Source: Neorhizobium sp. SOG26
GTDB lineage: Bacteria > Pseudomonadota > Alphaproteobacteria > Rhizobiales > Rhizobiaceae
Assembly: GCF_003491345.1 (NCBI RefSeq)
Contig: NZ_CP025512.1
Span: 1,736,001 to 1,800,000, forward strand
Direction: 5' to 3'
DNA: 64,000 nucleotides
Position 1 is the stretch's first letter. Every line of letters starts with the position of its first letter. Under the pieces are notes generated by a model. It had not been told where the DNA came from, did no database searches, and worked only from the letters and a program-made list of their open reading frames with translations. Below are positions 54,525-63,280 of the stretch, piece by piece. A program made the position numbers and the translations under genes.

Positions 54525-55556
54525 ATGGCTGAACATCTTGGCACAGCGGATGCGGGTTTGGCGGCAGTCTTTGAACGCGCGTTTGCGCCTCTTGAACAGG
54601 CTGTCGAAGCAAAACGCATACCCGGGGGCGTACTGGGTATTATCGACCTGAAGCACGGGCGCATGACGCGGGCGCTTGGCTCGGCGCAAATCATGCCTGA
54701 CCAGCGACCGATGACGCTCGACACCTGGTTCGACCTTGCCTCGCTGACAAAGGTCATCTTCACCACGACGCGCATCCTGAAGCTCGTTGATGACGGCGTG
54801 GTCGACCTCGACGCACCGGTGGCAACGCTCCTGCCGGATTTCCGGCAGTATCATGCCGACGCCTGGGAGCGGAAGATCACATTCCGCCAGTGCCTTGGCC
54901 ACCAGACGCCCTTTCCCGGTGTCGAACCGATCTACACCTATGACCGCGACCCGGACCTGTTGCGCGCCTTCATCCTGCAGCGGGAGTGGCGTGCTGGTCC
55001 GCCCGTCTATTCCGACATCAATTTCATCCTGCTCGGCTTCGTACTGGAACGTCTGGCCAAGGTTCGAACGGTGCGGGAGCTCGATCCGGGCGCGGGTTTT
55101 GCCTGGTCCTCCGACCCACAGGTTACCGTCGCGACCGAGGACTGTGCCTTCCGCCACCGGGTGATCTGCGGCGACGTGCATGACGAGAACTGTTATGCAT
55201 TGCAGGGCTCCGGCCATGCCGGCCTGTTCGGGACCGTGGCCTCGGTGCTGGACTTCGCCCAAGGCCTGCTCGACGGCACCGGAGCTTCCGAGCAGGCGAT
55301 CCGGCTGATGCGGACGCCGCTCTCCAACAAGCGCACGCACGGCTGGGAACATCCCTTCGACGGATGGTGGGGCGGAAGCCTCTGCAGCGGTGACACGATT
55401 GGCCATACCGGCTTTACCGGCACGAGCCTGCTGATCGACTTCGAACGCGGTCGCGCGGTGACGCTGCTTACCAACCGCGTCCATCCAACCCGCCATTTCG
55501 ACAGCGGCATTCTTACGCTTCGGCAGACCGTCTGCGACCTGTTCAACCAGCCTTGA
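54525..55556 (+). CDS. Serine hydrolase of the beta-lactamase/AmpC fold, possible cytoplasmic muropeptide amidase
   Basis: A 343-residue COG1680-type serine hydrolase. It has S73-x2-K76 (DLASLTKVI), Y162-S-D in PPVYSDINF, and the third box GHTGFTGTS, so the catalytic triad of the fold is complete. No signal peptide or membrane anchor is seen, which is unusual for penicillin-binding relatives and points to a cytosolic substrate. Bacillus AmiE (YbbE), an N-acetylmuramoyl-L-alanine amidase in a murQ cluster, belongs to this family. By context I infer cleavage of imported muropeptides. Esterase or D-amino peptidase activity is possible. Confidence 0.75.
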   Translation: MAEHLGTADAGLAAVFERAFAPLEQAVEAKRIPGGVLGIIDLKHGRMTRALGSAQIMPDQRPMTLDTWFDLASLTKVIFTTTRILKLVDDGVVDLDAPVATLLPDFRQYHADAWERKITFRQCLGHQTPFPGVEPIYTYDRDPDLLRAFILQREWRAGPPVYSDINFILLGFVLERLAKVRTVRELDPGAGFAWSSDPQVTVATEDCAFRHRVICGDVHDENCYALQGSGHAGLFGTVASVLDFAQGLLDGTGASEQAIRLMRTPLSNKRTHGWEHPFDGWWGGSLCSGDTIGHTGFTGTSLLIDFERGRAVTLLTNRVHPTRHFDSGILTLRQTVCDLFNQP

Positions 55557-55567
55557 GGACTTCGACC

Positions 55568-56683
55568 ATGCAGCCAATCTGGGCCGTCGGCCTGATGACC
55601 GGAACCGTGCTTGACGGCAATATCGACGTTGCGCTGCTGAAGACGGATGGTGAAACGGTCGAGACCTTCGGCGCCTACACGCTCCACCCCTATCCGCCGG
55701 AAATCCGCTCGCTGCTGGAAGAAACGCTGAGCCAGGCCCGCGCTTGGAACTTCGAAGGCCCGGATCCCGCCATTTTTGCGCAAGCCGAGGAAGCACTCAC
55801 ACGCGCACAATCCCAGGCGGTGAAGGAGTTGGTGGCGAGCGCCGGGCTTTCCATGGGCGATATCGGCATTGTCGGTTTCCATGGCCAGAGCGTGCTGCAC
55901 CGCGCCCCGACGAAAGAGCGCATCGGCGCCACCCGCCAGCTTGGCAATGGCGAATTGATGGCTTCCATCCTCGGCTGCAAGGTCGCCTATGATTTCCGCT
56001 CGGCTGACGTTCGTGCTGGTGGACAGGGCGCGCCGCTTGCCCCCACTTATCATGCTGCACTCTTGCGCAGCCTCGATACGACGGGCGACAGCGCGGTTTT
56101 GAACCTTGGTGGCGTCGCCAATGTCAGCTGGTGGGACGGCAAGGACCTGATCATCGGCTTCGACACCGGGCCGGCCAATGCGCCGCTCAATGATTTCGTG
56201 AAAGCCCGTGGGCTTGGCGACATGGACCGCGGCGGCGTGCTTGGCGCCTCCGGCAAGGTCGATGAGGAGCGTCTGGCAAAGCTTCTCGAACATCCTTACC
56301 TCACCGCGCCTTATCCGAAATCGCTCGACCGCTTCGACTTCACCGCCGCGATGGCGGACGGGCTGGATGATGCAACGGGAGCCGCCACCCTTTCCGCCTT
56401 CACCGCTGCGGCTGTCGGCAAGGGGCTCGATCTCCTGCCGCGCCGCCCGAAGCGGCTGATCGTCTCCGGCGGCGGCCGGCATAACCCGACGATCATGTCG
56501 ATGCTGGAAAGCCGTGCCGGCGTCACCGCCGTGTCCGCTGACGAATTCGGCTGGCGCGGCGATGCGGTGGAGGCGGAATGTTTCGCTTATCTGGCGGTGC
56601 GCGTGCTGCGCGGCCTGCCGATCAGCTTTCCCACCACAACCGGTGCACCAAAGCCCTTGCAAGGTGGGCGACTCGCAGGCTAA
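55568..56683 (+). CDS. anmK: Anhydro-N-acetylmuramic acid kinase
   Basis: A 371-residue AnmK that opens 1,6-anhydroMurNAc with water and phosphorylates it to MurNAc-6-phosphate, the MurQ substrate. Motifs are [16 protein letters not shown] at the ATP phosphate loop, [38 protein letters not shown], the catalytic aspartate in [14 protein letters not shown] and [12 protein letters not shown]. The loop differs from the common MSGTSLDG form (V for S, one extra residue). It starts at ATG 55568, 11 bp after the hydrolase gene. Its presence implies that anhydro-sugars from lytic transglycosylases enter the pathway. Confidence 0.95.
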   Translation: MQPIWAVGLMTGTVLDGNIDVALLKTDGETVETFGAYTLHPYPPEIRSLLEETLSQARAWNFEGPDPAIFAQAEEALTRAQSQAVKELVASAGLSMGDIGIVGFHGQSVLHRAPTKERIGATRQLGNGELMASILGCKVAYDFRSADVRAGGQGAPLAPTYHAALLRSLDTTGDSAVLNLGGVANVSWWDGKDLIIGFDTGPANAPLNDFVKARGLGDMDRGGVLGASGKVDEERLAKLLEHPYLTAPYPKSLDRFDFTAAMADGLDDATGAATLSAFTAAAVGKGLDLLPRRPKRLIVSGGGRHNPTIMSMLESRAGVTAVSADEFGWRGDAVEAECFAYLAVRVLRGLPISFPTTTGAPKPLQGGRLAG

Positions 56684-56724
56684 GTCGCGGCGTATCACAG
56701 CAGCGTCAGGAGCGCTTGAACATC

Positions 56725-57645
56725 ATGAACAAGCGTACGGCTTACGCGGTTGGCGGCAACGCCGTCGTGATTGGCGTGCTGTTGATGCTTCTCGGCGACT
56801 TCATGTTCGCGCTGAACGACGCGATGGGCAAATGGCTGGTGGCGAGCTTCTCGGTCGGCCAGGTCCTGCTGATCCGCTCCGTCGGCGCCTTCGCCGTTCT
56901 CGGCCCCATGCTGTCGCGCCAGCCGCTGTCGGCCCTCTACCGTGTCGAGCAGCCTTCGCTCCACCTGCTGCGCATCGTGCTTGCCACCGCAGACACCGGC
57001 CTGTTCTACGCGGCCGTCGCCTATCTGCCGCTCGCGGACGTGATGACCTTCTACATGGCCGGCCCGATCTATGTGGCGGCGCTGTCGCACTTCCTGCTTG
57101 GCGAGCGGATCGGCTGGCGGCGTTGGCTTGCGGTTCTCATCGGCTTCATCGGTGTCGTGATCGCGCTGCGGCCCTCTGAGGAAATGCTGGCATGGCCATC
57201 GATCTTCGGCCTTGTCGGCAGCGTGTCCTTCGCGCTGACGATTGTGCTCAGCCGCATGTTGCGCTCCACATCAGACGCAACGCTCGTGACATGGCAGACG
57301 CTGGCCTGCCTCGTGGCCGGCGCCTTCCTGACGGTCGGCAACTGGAGCCCGTTCACCTTTGGTGAACTTCTGGCGCTGCTGCTTCTCGGCATTGTGGCCT
57401 GCACCGCCCACCTGCTGATCACCCGCTCGCTGAAACTCGCGCCTGCCTCCCTGCTGGCGCCGCTGCAATATACGCTCCTGCTGTGGGCGGTGGTGTTTGG
57501 CTGGGCCTTCTTTGGTGACTTCCCGGATGCGCAGACGCTGTTTGGCGCAGCGATCATTGTGCTCGCGGGTCTCTTCATCTTCCACCGCGGAAACCTGAAG
57601 CAGGATGTGGAGCCGATCGTGCCGACGGAGTCGAGCCACGGTTGA
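56725..57645 (+). CDS. EamA/DMT-family membrane transporter
   Basis: A 306-residue inner-membrane protein with ten predicted helices in two EamA repeats. MLLGDFMFALNDAMGKWL opens the first, and IVLSRMLRSTSDATLVTWQTLACLVAGAF the second. Internal ADVMTFYMAGPIYVAALSHFLLGERIGWRRWLAV is the conserved half-repeat end. Start ATG 56725 follows CAGGAGCG. It lies 41 bp after anmK on the same strand, so it may be co-transcribed, but family members export amino acids or metabolites of many kinds. Substrate unknown. Confidence 0.85.
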   Translation: MNKRTAYAVGGNAVVIGVLLMLLGDFMFALNDAMGKWLVASFSVGQVLLIRSVGAFAVLGPMLSRQPLSALYRVEQPSLHLLRIVLATADTGLFYAAVAYLPLADVMTFYMAGPIYVAALSHFLLGERIGWRRWLAVLIGFIGVVIALRPSEEMLAWPSIFGLVGSVSFALTIVLSRMLRSTSDATLVTWQTLACLVAGAFLTVGNWSPFTFGELLALLLLGIVACTAHLLITRSLKLAPASLLAPLQYTLLLWAVVFGWAFFGDFPDAQTLFGAAIIVLAGLFIFHRGNLKQDVEPIVPTESSHG

Positions 57646-57650
57646 CCGCT

Positions 57651-58391
57651 CTAGCGCAGGCCAAGCCTGCGGCTCAGCATGGCTTCCAGCGCAGACAGGG
57701 CATCATAGATCAGCACAGCAAGCGCGCCGACCACCAGCCCTCCCTGCAGCACGAAGGCCAGGTTGTTGGACTGCAAGCCGGCGATGATGACCTCGCCGAG
57801 CGTCTTCGCCGCCACCGTTGAGCCGATGGTGGCCGTGGCGAGGTTGATCGTGACCGACAGCCGTATGCCCGCGATGATGACCGGCAGAGACAGCGGCAGT
57901 TCGACCTTCAGCAAACGCTGCATCGCCGTCATGCCGGATCCGCGCGCCGCCTCCGTGACCGAACGGGGCAAGTTTTGAAGCGCCGTCAGCGTGTTTTCGA
58001 AGATCGGCAGCAGCCCGTAGAGGAAGAGCGCAATCAAAGTCGGTTTCGCCCCGAAGCCAACCGCCGGCACGGCGAGCGCCAACACGGCAACGGGCGGAAA
58101 GGTCTGGCCGATATTGACGAGGCTGCGCGACAACGGCAGGAACTCGGCCCCGAACGGCCGCGTGACGAGGATCGCCAGCAGGATCGCCAGGATTGCCGCG
58201 GCGAGCGTCGCCGCAAAAACGATCTCCAGATGCTGCAGCGTCAGTGAAAGCAGGCTTCCCTGGTTGTAGATCGCTGGCGTACCGCCATCCACCAGCGGCC
58301 TGAGCAACGGCTCGAACGTGTCGGGAGACACGAGGAAGCTGACCAGCACGGCAAAAAGAAGCAGGCGCAACAGGAGCGGAACAAACCTCAT
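57651..58391 (-). CDS. Osmoprotectant-type ABC importer permease (OpuCB/YehW-like)
   Basis: A 246-residue BPD_transp_1 permease of the glycine betaine/carnitine/choline (QAT) family. It has TLQHLEIVFAATLAAAILAILLAILVTRP, NIGQTFPPVAVLALAVPAVGFG and the EAA loop EAARGSGMTAMQRLLKVELPLSLPVIIAG. Start ATG 58391 overlaps the ATPase stop by 4 bp; upstream in-frame codons belong to the ATPase region. It converges on the EamA gene with 5 bp between. Confidence 0.92.
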   Translation of the reverse strand: MRFVPLLLRLLLFAVLVSFLVSPDTFEPLLRPLVDGGTPAIYNQGSLLSLTLQHLEIVFAATLAAAILAILLAILVTRPFGAEFLPLSRSLVNIGQTFPPVAVLALAVPAVGFGAKPTLIALFLYGLLPIFENTLTALQNLPRSVTEAARGSGMTAMQRLLKVELPLSLPVIIAGIRLSVTINLATATIGSTVAAKTLGEVIIAGLQSNNLAFVLQGGLVVGALAVLIYDALSALEAMLSRRLGLR

Positions 58392-59326
58392 TGAGGCCTT
58401 GCCGCATGCTTCACGAGGTTGTCGAGCGTGACCCGGCCCATCGGCAGACCCGAGGCGGAGATGACAGGAAGCGCCCTGCGTCCGGACCATAACATGGCCG
58501 ATAGCGCGTCCTGCTGCGAACTCGTCTCCGAGATCGGCTCGCCATCAGCCTCGCCCGGCTCCACGATCGCGCCCGTCGCACCGATCGCCAGAAGCCGGAA
58601 AGGCCGGTCACCATCTCCTACCAGCGCACCGACAAACGGCTCCGCCGGCGCACTGATGAGTTCAGCAGGCGGGCCGTATTGAAGCACCCTGCCCTTGTCC
58701 ATCACCGCAATCTTGTCAGCCAGATGGAACGCTTCATTCATGTCGTGAGTCACGAGGACAATAGTCGTTTCCAGGTGCTTCTGGATGGCTTTCAGATCCT
58801 CCTGCGCCTTGGCCCGGATGATCGGGTCGAGCGCCCCGAACGGCTCGTCCATGAGGAGCACGTTGGGTTCGGCCGCGAGCGCCCGCGCGACACCCACCCG
58901 CTGCTGCTGGCCACCCGACAGTTCATGGGGATAACGCGCGGCGAAGACGGCGGGATCGAGCTGGAACAGGGTCAGCAACTCCTCCACCTTGGTGTCGATC
59001 CGCCGTTTCTCCCAGCCAAGCAGGCCCGGCACCGTGGCGATGTTCTGCGCCACCGTGCGATGCGGAAACAGCCCATGCCCCTGGATCGCATAACCGATGC
59101 GGCGGCGCAGGTCGTAGCCCGGGATCGAGCGATTATCCTCGCCATCAAGCCGGATCACGCCTTCGGTGGGCTCCACCAACCGGTTGATCATGCGCAGAAG
59201 CGTGGTCTTGCCCGAACCGGAGGTGCCGACGATCACGGTGATCGTGCGCGGCTCGATCACCATCGAGACATTGTCCACCACGGCAAGGCCACCATACCGC
59301 TTGGTTATCGCGTCGATCTCGATCAT
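58388..59326 (-). CDS. Osmoprotectant-type ABC importer ATPase (OpuCA/YehX-like)
   Basis: A 312-residue ATPase with Walker A GTSGSGKTT, AIQGHGLFPHRTVAQNIATV (Q-loop region), LSGGQQQRVGVA and LLMDEPFGALDPIIRAKAQEDL, typical of the glycine betaine family. A C-terminal extension (about 240-312) looks like a shortened CBS-type regulatory region (ALPVISASGLPMGRVTLDNLVKH). A 500-codon open frame extends upstream into the permease gene in another frame; ATG 59326 is the family start. Confidence 0.93.
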   Translation of the reverse strand: MIEIDAITKRYGGLAVVDNVSMVIEPRTITVIVGTSGSGKTTLLRMINRLVEPTEGVIRLDGEDNRSIPGYDLRRRIGYAIQGHGLFPHRTVAQNIATVPGLLGWEKRRIDTKVEELLTLFQLDPAVFAARYPHELSGGQQQRVGVARALAAEPNVLLMDEPFGALDPIIRAKAQEDLKAIQKHLETTIVLVTHDMNEAFHLADKIAVMDKGRVLQYGPPAELISAPAEPFVGALVGDGDRPFRLLAIGATGAIVEPGEADGEPISETSSQQDALSAMLWSGRRALPVISASGLPMGRVTLDNLVKHAARPQ

Positions 59327-60489
59327 GCGGCGCGCCCTCCCTTGGCGACACGGGAATTCATTTCGATCAGCGCATCGAGCACGACGGCCGCCGCGAAGGC
59401 GAGCGCCACCGTCGGCACGGCGCCGAGAAGCACGAGGTCCATGGCAGTCTGCCCGATCCCCTGGAACACGAAGACGCCAAAACCGCCGCCGCCAATCAGC
59501 GCGGCGATCGTTGCCATGCCGATGTTCTGGACGAGCACGATGCGGATCGCGGTGAGGATGACCGGTAGCGCCAGCGGAATTTCGACCTGGAACAGGCGCT
59601 GCCGGTTCGTCATGCCGATGCCGCGCGCCGCTTCGTTCGTTTCGCGCGGGACGCCGGCGAGACCGACGACGGTGTTGGCGACGATCGGCAGCAGCGAATA
59701 CAAGAACAGCGCCACGAAGGCCGGCGCCGTGCCGATGCCACGGATCCCGGCTTCGGAGGCGCCCGGAACATTGGCAGCAATCCAGGCAAGCGGCGCGATC
59801 AGGATGCCGAAAAGCGCGATCGACGGAATAGTCTGGATGAGGTTGAGCAGGTTCAGCACGCTTGCCCGCAGCCACCGGACCCGGTGACACAGGACGCCGA
59901 GCGGCAGCCCGACGATCGAGGCCGCGACAAGCGAGCCGAGCGCCAGCTTCACATGATTGCCTGCCTCGCTCCAGAAGACATCCGCCCGGCCGGCATACTC
60001 CTTCATGATCGACAGCCCGTTCCAGCTACCGGAGACGAACAGCAGGCCAATCGCCACCGCCGCGACGCCGAGAAACAGCACGCGCAACCAAGGTGGCGGC
60101 TGAAGCCGGGTAATGGCATCCGCCGTCAGCAATGCGAAGGCAAACAACAGGATCCAGAAACCGGAGGCGGGCGAGACGCGGGCGTAAGTATTGCCGTCCG
60201 GGGTGAGGAAGCCAGCCGCCTGCCCCATGGCAAGCACGAGACCGGCGAGTGCGCCCACCGCCGCGATTAGTCTCAAGGTCGCGGGCGCGCGCAGCAGCGC
60301 AATGACGATGGCGAGCGCCAGTCCGGCGAGAAGCACCCCACCCGCCAGCGGCGGTAGAGCCTCGAGCACGGTCTTCGCCTGCCCTTGCAGGATGCGGTTC
60401 GGCTTCAGCACGGCGAACGGGCTTGCCAGCAGCCCGTAAACGGCAAGCACGGCGATCACGATCCCGAGTTTGTCGAACCTGAACCTCAA
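59323..60489 (-). CDS. Osmoprotectant-type ABC importer permease with N-terminal membrane extension (YehY-like)
   Basis: A 388-residue permease, longer than its partner because five or so hydrophobic segments (about 8-165) precede the core. The core has HVKLALGSLVAASIVGLPLGVLCHRV, NLIQTIPSIALFGILIAPLAW and EAARGIGMTNRQRLFQVEIPLALPVILTA. This two-permease, one-ATPase, one-binding-protein arrangement matches YehZYXW. It overlaps the ATPase gene by 4 bp. Confidence 0.92.
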   Translation of the reverse strand: MRFRFDKLGIVIAVLAVYGLLASPFAVLKPNRILQGQAKTVLEALPPLAGGVLLAGLALAIVIALLRAPATLRLIAAVGALAGLVLAMGQAAGFLTPDGNTYARVSPASGFWILLFAFALLTADAITRLQPPPWLRVLFLGVAAVAIGLLFVSGSWNGLSIMKEYAGRADVFWSEAGNHVKLALGSLVAASIVGLPLGVLCHRVRWLRASVLNLLNLIQTIPSIALFGILIAPLAWIAANVPGASEAGIRGIGTAPAFVALFLYSLLPIVANTVVGLAGVPRETNEAARGIGMTNRQRLFQVEIPLALPVILTAIRIVLVQNIGMATIAALIGGGGFGVFVFQGIGQTAMDLVLLGAVPTVALAFAAAVVLDALIEMNSRVAKGGRAA

Positions 60490-60579
60490 TCCGCCTCCTG
60501 CGCGCTAAGCACTTCGCGGGTTGGCAATGGCATCCGTCTTCATATCGCCAGTGCGAAGAGACGGGACGCCGGCCGGACC

Positions 60580-61494
60580 TTATTTCAGGAAGCCGTTCTT
60601 CTTCAGGAAGTCTTCGGCAACCGCCTTGGCCGGCTCGCCGCCCACCTGCACGCGGCCGTTCAACTCCTGCAGCGTCACGAGATCAAGCTTCTCGAAGACG
60701 GGCTTCAGGATCTCCTCGATCTTCGGGTTCTTCTTCAGCACCTCTTCGCGGATGATCGGCGCGGGCTGGTAGACCGGCTGCACGCCCTTGTCATCCTCGA
60801 GCACAACGAGCCCGGACGGCGCAATGCCGCCATCGGTGCCGTAAACCATCGCCGCATTTGCGCCGTTCGTCTGGTTGGCGGCAGCCGCGATCGTCGCGGC
60901 CGTGTCACCGCCCGAGAGCGTGATCAACTGGTCCGGCTTCAGTGTGAAACCATAGGTGGTCTGGAAGGCAGGCAGCGCCGCAGCCGAGTTGACGAATTCC
61001 GACGATGCCGCCAGCACCACCTTGCCGCCTTCCGACACGAACTTGCCGAAATCGGTCAGCGTCTTCAGCTTGTTTTCGTCCGCAACATCCTGCCGCAACG
61101 CGATCGCCCAGGTGTTGTTGGCGGACGACGGCGACAACCAGACGATCTTGTTCGCCTCGTAATCCAGCTTCTTCACCGTCTCGTAAGCCTTCGCCGCATC
61201 GTTCCAGGTCGCCTCATCGGCCTTGTTTTCAAAGAAGAAGGCGCCATTGCCGGTATATTCCGGATAGATGTCGATCTCGCCGGCGGTGATCGCCTTGCGC
61301 ATCACCGGGGTGGCGCCAAGCTGGATGCGGTCGGTCGTCTGGATATCATTGGCGTTGAGCATGGCGAGGATCACATTGCCGAGCACGCCGCCTTCCGTAT
61401 CGATCTTGGAGGAAACGACGACCTGGGCCTGCGCCACCGTGGCGGCGAGGCTGGCTGCAAGTGCAATTCCGACGAACTTCGCTTTGAACGACAT
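60580..61494 (-). CDS. Osmoprotectant-type ABC importer substrate-binding protein (OsmF/YehZ-like)
   Basis: A 304-residue OpuAC-family binding protein with signal peptide MSFKAKFVGIALAASLAATVAQAQ. The mature part has SSKIDTEGGVLGNVILAMLNAND, GEIDIYPEYTGNGAFFF, an aromatic-acidic ligand pocket motif shared by betaine/choline binders, and WLSPSSANNTWAIALRQD. I start at 61494, behind GAAGGAA. It is the first gene of its minus-strand operon, 90 bp before the permease gene. The ligand could be glycine betaine, choline, ergothioneine-like betaines or another quaternary amine. Confidence 0.92.
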   Translation of the reverse strand: MSFKAKFVGIALAASLAATVAQAQVVVSSKIDTEGGVLGNVILAMLNANDIQTTDRIQLGATPVMRKAITAGEIDIYPEYTGNGAFFFENKADEATWNDAAKAYETVKKLDYEANKIVWLSPSSANNTWAIALRQDVADENKLKTLTDFGKFVSEGGKVVLAASSEFVNSAAALPAFQTTYGFTLKPDQLITLSGGDTAATIAAAANQTNGANAAMVYGTDGGIAPSGLVVLEDDKGVQPVYQPAPIIREEVLKKNPKIEEILKPVFEKLDLVTLQELNGRVQVGGEPAKAVAEDFLKKNGFLK

Positions 61495-61692
61495 GGCCAA
61501 GATTCCTTCGCATCGCGCGCCGATCACGCGCCTTGGTTTTAAACAAGAGCAACAACAGGACGTTTATCTAGGGCACTCGTGCGAGCCTACGAGTTCTCCG
61601 GCCAAACCGCGAGAAGAAATTTTCCACGGCATTTCTCGCCACCGCCATATGAGCGGCTCCGCCGTCGCTTGAGACACCAGATGAAGCACAGA

Positions 61693-61734
61693 CAAAAATG
61701 CCTCGCACGCGTGAAACCCACGCGGGCGAGGCAT
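61693..61734 (-). terminator. Intrinsic terminator after the 92-residue protein gene
   Basis: Long stem with arms ATGCCTCGC / GCGAGGCAT continued by CGCGTG / CACGCG after one mismatch, four-base loop region AAAC/GTTT, followed on the minus strand by TTTTT. It lies 24 bp past the stop. Confidence 0.8.
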
Positions 61735-61757
61735 AGCGATCTTTGATCTTGAAGGGC

Positions 61758-62036
61758 TTAGTCGTCCTTGCGCAGGCTACCGGCCAGGAAGAAGCCAAGA
61801 AGCGTGCCGGCGGCGAGCGCCCCGAGCGCGACGCCTGTCGCAGTGCTGTTGCGCTGTGCCGTGCGCGTCAGGTCAAGCCCATGCTGGCGCAGGTGGCTCG
61901 CCGCATGGCGGGCGAGCGGGCCAAGCGTCGCCGAGGCGTCACCGGCACTCGAGGATGCCTGCCGGGTCAAGCTCCGGCTCAGGTCGGCGAGTTGGTCCTG
62001 AAGGATGGATATCTGGTGAGCGATGTCGCGAGCCAT
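61758..62036 (-). CDS. Small C-terminally membrane-anchored protein of unknown function
   Basis: A 92-residue protein. The first two-thirds is polar and helical (DIAHQISILQDQLADLSRSLTRQ), suitable for a short coiled coil; the end is one glycine-rich membrane helix GVALGALAAGTLLGFFLAG then a basic tail. The layout resembles DUF883/YqjD-ElaB inner-membrane proteins, though identity is uncertain. ATG 62036 was chosen as the family-like start; an earlier ATG adds a poorly structured 28-residue leader. The gene is followed by a strong terminator. Confidence 0.65.
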   Translation of the reverse strand: MARDIAHQISILQDQLADLSRSLTRQASSSAGDASATLGPLARHAASHLRQHGLDLTRTAQRNSTATGVALGALAAGTLLGFFLAGSLRKDD

Positions 62037-62116
62037 TTGAGAGGGTCCCCATTGTTGGATTCGATCTTCAACGTCGGGTTCCCGGCAATGTTCCCGCGCC
62101 ATCACCGGATGATGGG

Positions 62117-62269
62117 TCAAGCCGCGATGCGGCGAGCGGCCTTGTGGACGGCCTTGGCGTCATCGCCGTACTGCTCCAGGATCGCAGCGGCGTCCTCGAC
62201 GGCAATGCGATATTTCTTCGCGACGACAACGGGTGTGAGAGGCGCAGCAGCGCCTTTTTCATGGCTCAT
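62117..62269 (-). CDS. Unannotated 50-residue helical protein
   Basis: Read directly from the minus strand: ATG 62269 behind GGAGAAAAATC, 50 codons, stop TGA at 62117-62119. The product begins MSHEKGAAAPLTPVVVAKKY and continues with RIAVEDAAAILEQYGDDAKA. It is charged, alanine-rich, probably two or three helices, and may resemble small helix-turn-helix-like rhizobial proteins such as those near DUF3606, but I cannot assign a family. It lies 80 bp upstream of the 92-residue protein gene on the same strand, so the two may share a transcript. Confidence 0.6.
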   Translation of the reverse strand: MSHEKGAAAPLTPVVVAKKYRIAVEDAAAILEQYGDDAKAVHKAARRIAA

Positions 62270-62530
62270 GATTTTTCTCCGGAAGTTTCTGGCCGCAAAT
62301 CGCGGCCGGGGCCATTGCCCCGTGATGCTTATATGGGGAGGGTGGAGGCGTTTTGCGAGTGTTGTCGGAGCGGATGATCAAAAAGATAAGGTGGCAATAG
62401 TCCACTGTCTTGGACAGCCGATCAGAACATGGGTAACCGGCGTGGCTAAATTGCGCCGTCTCTGCGCACTCAAATCAAAAAAAGATCGGACCACATGAGC
62501 CTCTTTCAGCCGCGCGCAAACTGCTCGTGT

Positions 62531-62590
62531 TGAATGACTAGAGCCCGCTCCTCCAACGAGAGGGGTTCAAATCTCTCGCGCCGCCGGCCC
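62531..62590 (+). other. tRNA 3'-end-like fragment, possible attachment site
   Basis: CGAGAG / CTCTCG stem at 62557-62578 with loop GGGTTCAAAT, which contains the TTCAAAT of tRNA T-loops, followed by CGCCGCC resembling an acceptor 3' strand. The T-loop is three bases too long and I found no 5' tRNA half upstream, so it is not a working tRNA. It could be a duplicated tRNA end left by an integrated element. The rest of 62270-62645 holds two small GC hairpins (62291-62307, 62308-62321) and no gene I recognise. Confidence 0.25.
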
Positions 62591-62645
62591 CACACAACAA
62601 TAACGCAAACACGGGAAACACAGCGCGCGCAAACGCATGAAAACG

Positions 62646-63002
62646 TTACGTTTTTTGCCTGCCGTTCAATGTACCACGATCCCGAATTAGCTCGCTTTCT
62701 CGTTCACTCAACTGTTCTGGGGTACAGTTCTCGAGAATCGTGAGCTTGATCGCTCGGCCTTCCAAGTGTGCGGCACAAAGTTCTCTGTGGATACGGCGGA
62801 ACGCGGCCGGCTTCTGCGGCCTGTACGGCCGACCCACGAGGATCTTGATCACGTTCCTCTCATATTCCAGGAACGGGCGAGAGCGGCGAGTGTACTTCCC
62901 GATATAAACGCCGGCGCCCTCAATCTCCCATTGGTAGATGCCAGGTCGGTCTGGATCTACGCCGTCCGCAATGTACAACAAGTACCATCCCTTAGGCAGC
63001 AT
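62646..63002 (-). CDS. GIY-YIG-type nuclease domain protein
   Basis: A 118-residue protein. GIYQWEI at residues 21-27 and GVYIGKY soon after form the GIY...YIG pair. An arginine/aromatic stretch follows (RRSRPFLEYERNV), and ESELIRDRGTLNG near the end may give the metal-binding glutamate and the following helix. The start ATG has AAGGA at good spacing. It is nearly the size of a free-standing GIY-YIG domain, like those in mobile elements and phages. The lower GC and the tRNA-like fragment beside it suggest horizontally acquired DNA. A repair role (UvrC-like) is unlikely at this size. Confidence 0.7.
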   Translation of the reverse strand: MLPKGWYLLYIADGVDPDRPGIYQWEIEGAGVYIGKYTRRSRPFLEYERNVIKILVGRPYRPQKPAAFRRIHRELCAAHLEGRAIKLTILENCTPEQLSERESELIRDRGTLNGRQKT

Positions 63003-63280
63003 GCGGTGTCCTTGCTGACCTTTCCCAGGCCCGGAATGTGAACGGCGGTGCGTATATCAATGCGTACGACAGATCATCGGGTGCCTAACAATGATGAAAT
63101 TCATTGACTTAGGATGCTGGTGGGCCCTACTGGATCAAAGAAATGAACAATTTCAATGAGTTAGGCTTGCCTATTTTCCCGATACCGTCTGTAATGCCGT
63201 CACTTTTTCCAATTCAAAAGCCAGATGAAGGGCTGGCTTCAGGAGGTAGTGCCTCCTGTCGTGACGTAGGTTCGAGTGTG

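Noticed and set aside
49591..56698. Long minus-strand frames (467, 756 and 501 codons) over the importer, hydrolase and anmK
   Set aside because: Shadows of recognised plus-strand genes with low-complexity, histidine/arginine-rich translations.
59327..59890. Upstream extension of the osmoprotectant ATPase frame
   Set aside because: It overlaps the permease gene in another frame, and the ATPase family begins at MIEIDAITK (59326).
62531..62590. Complete tRNA gene
   Set aside because: Only a T-arm-like hairpin with an oversized loop and an acceptor-like 3' strand are visible; no D-arm, anticodon arm or 5' acceptor strand pairs with it.
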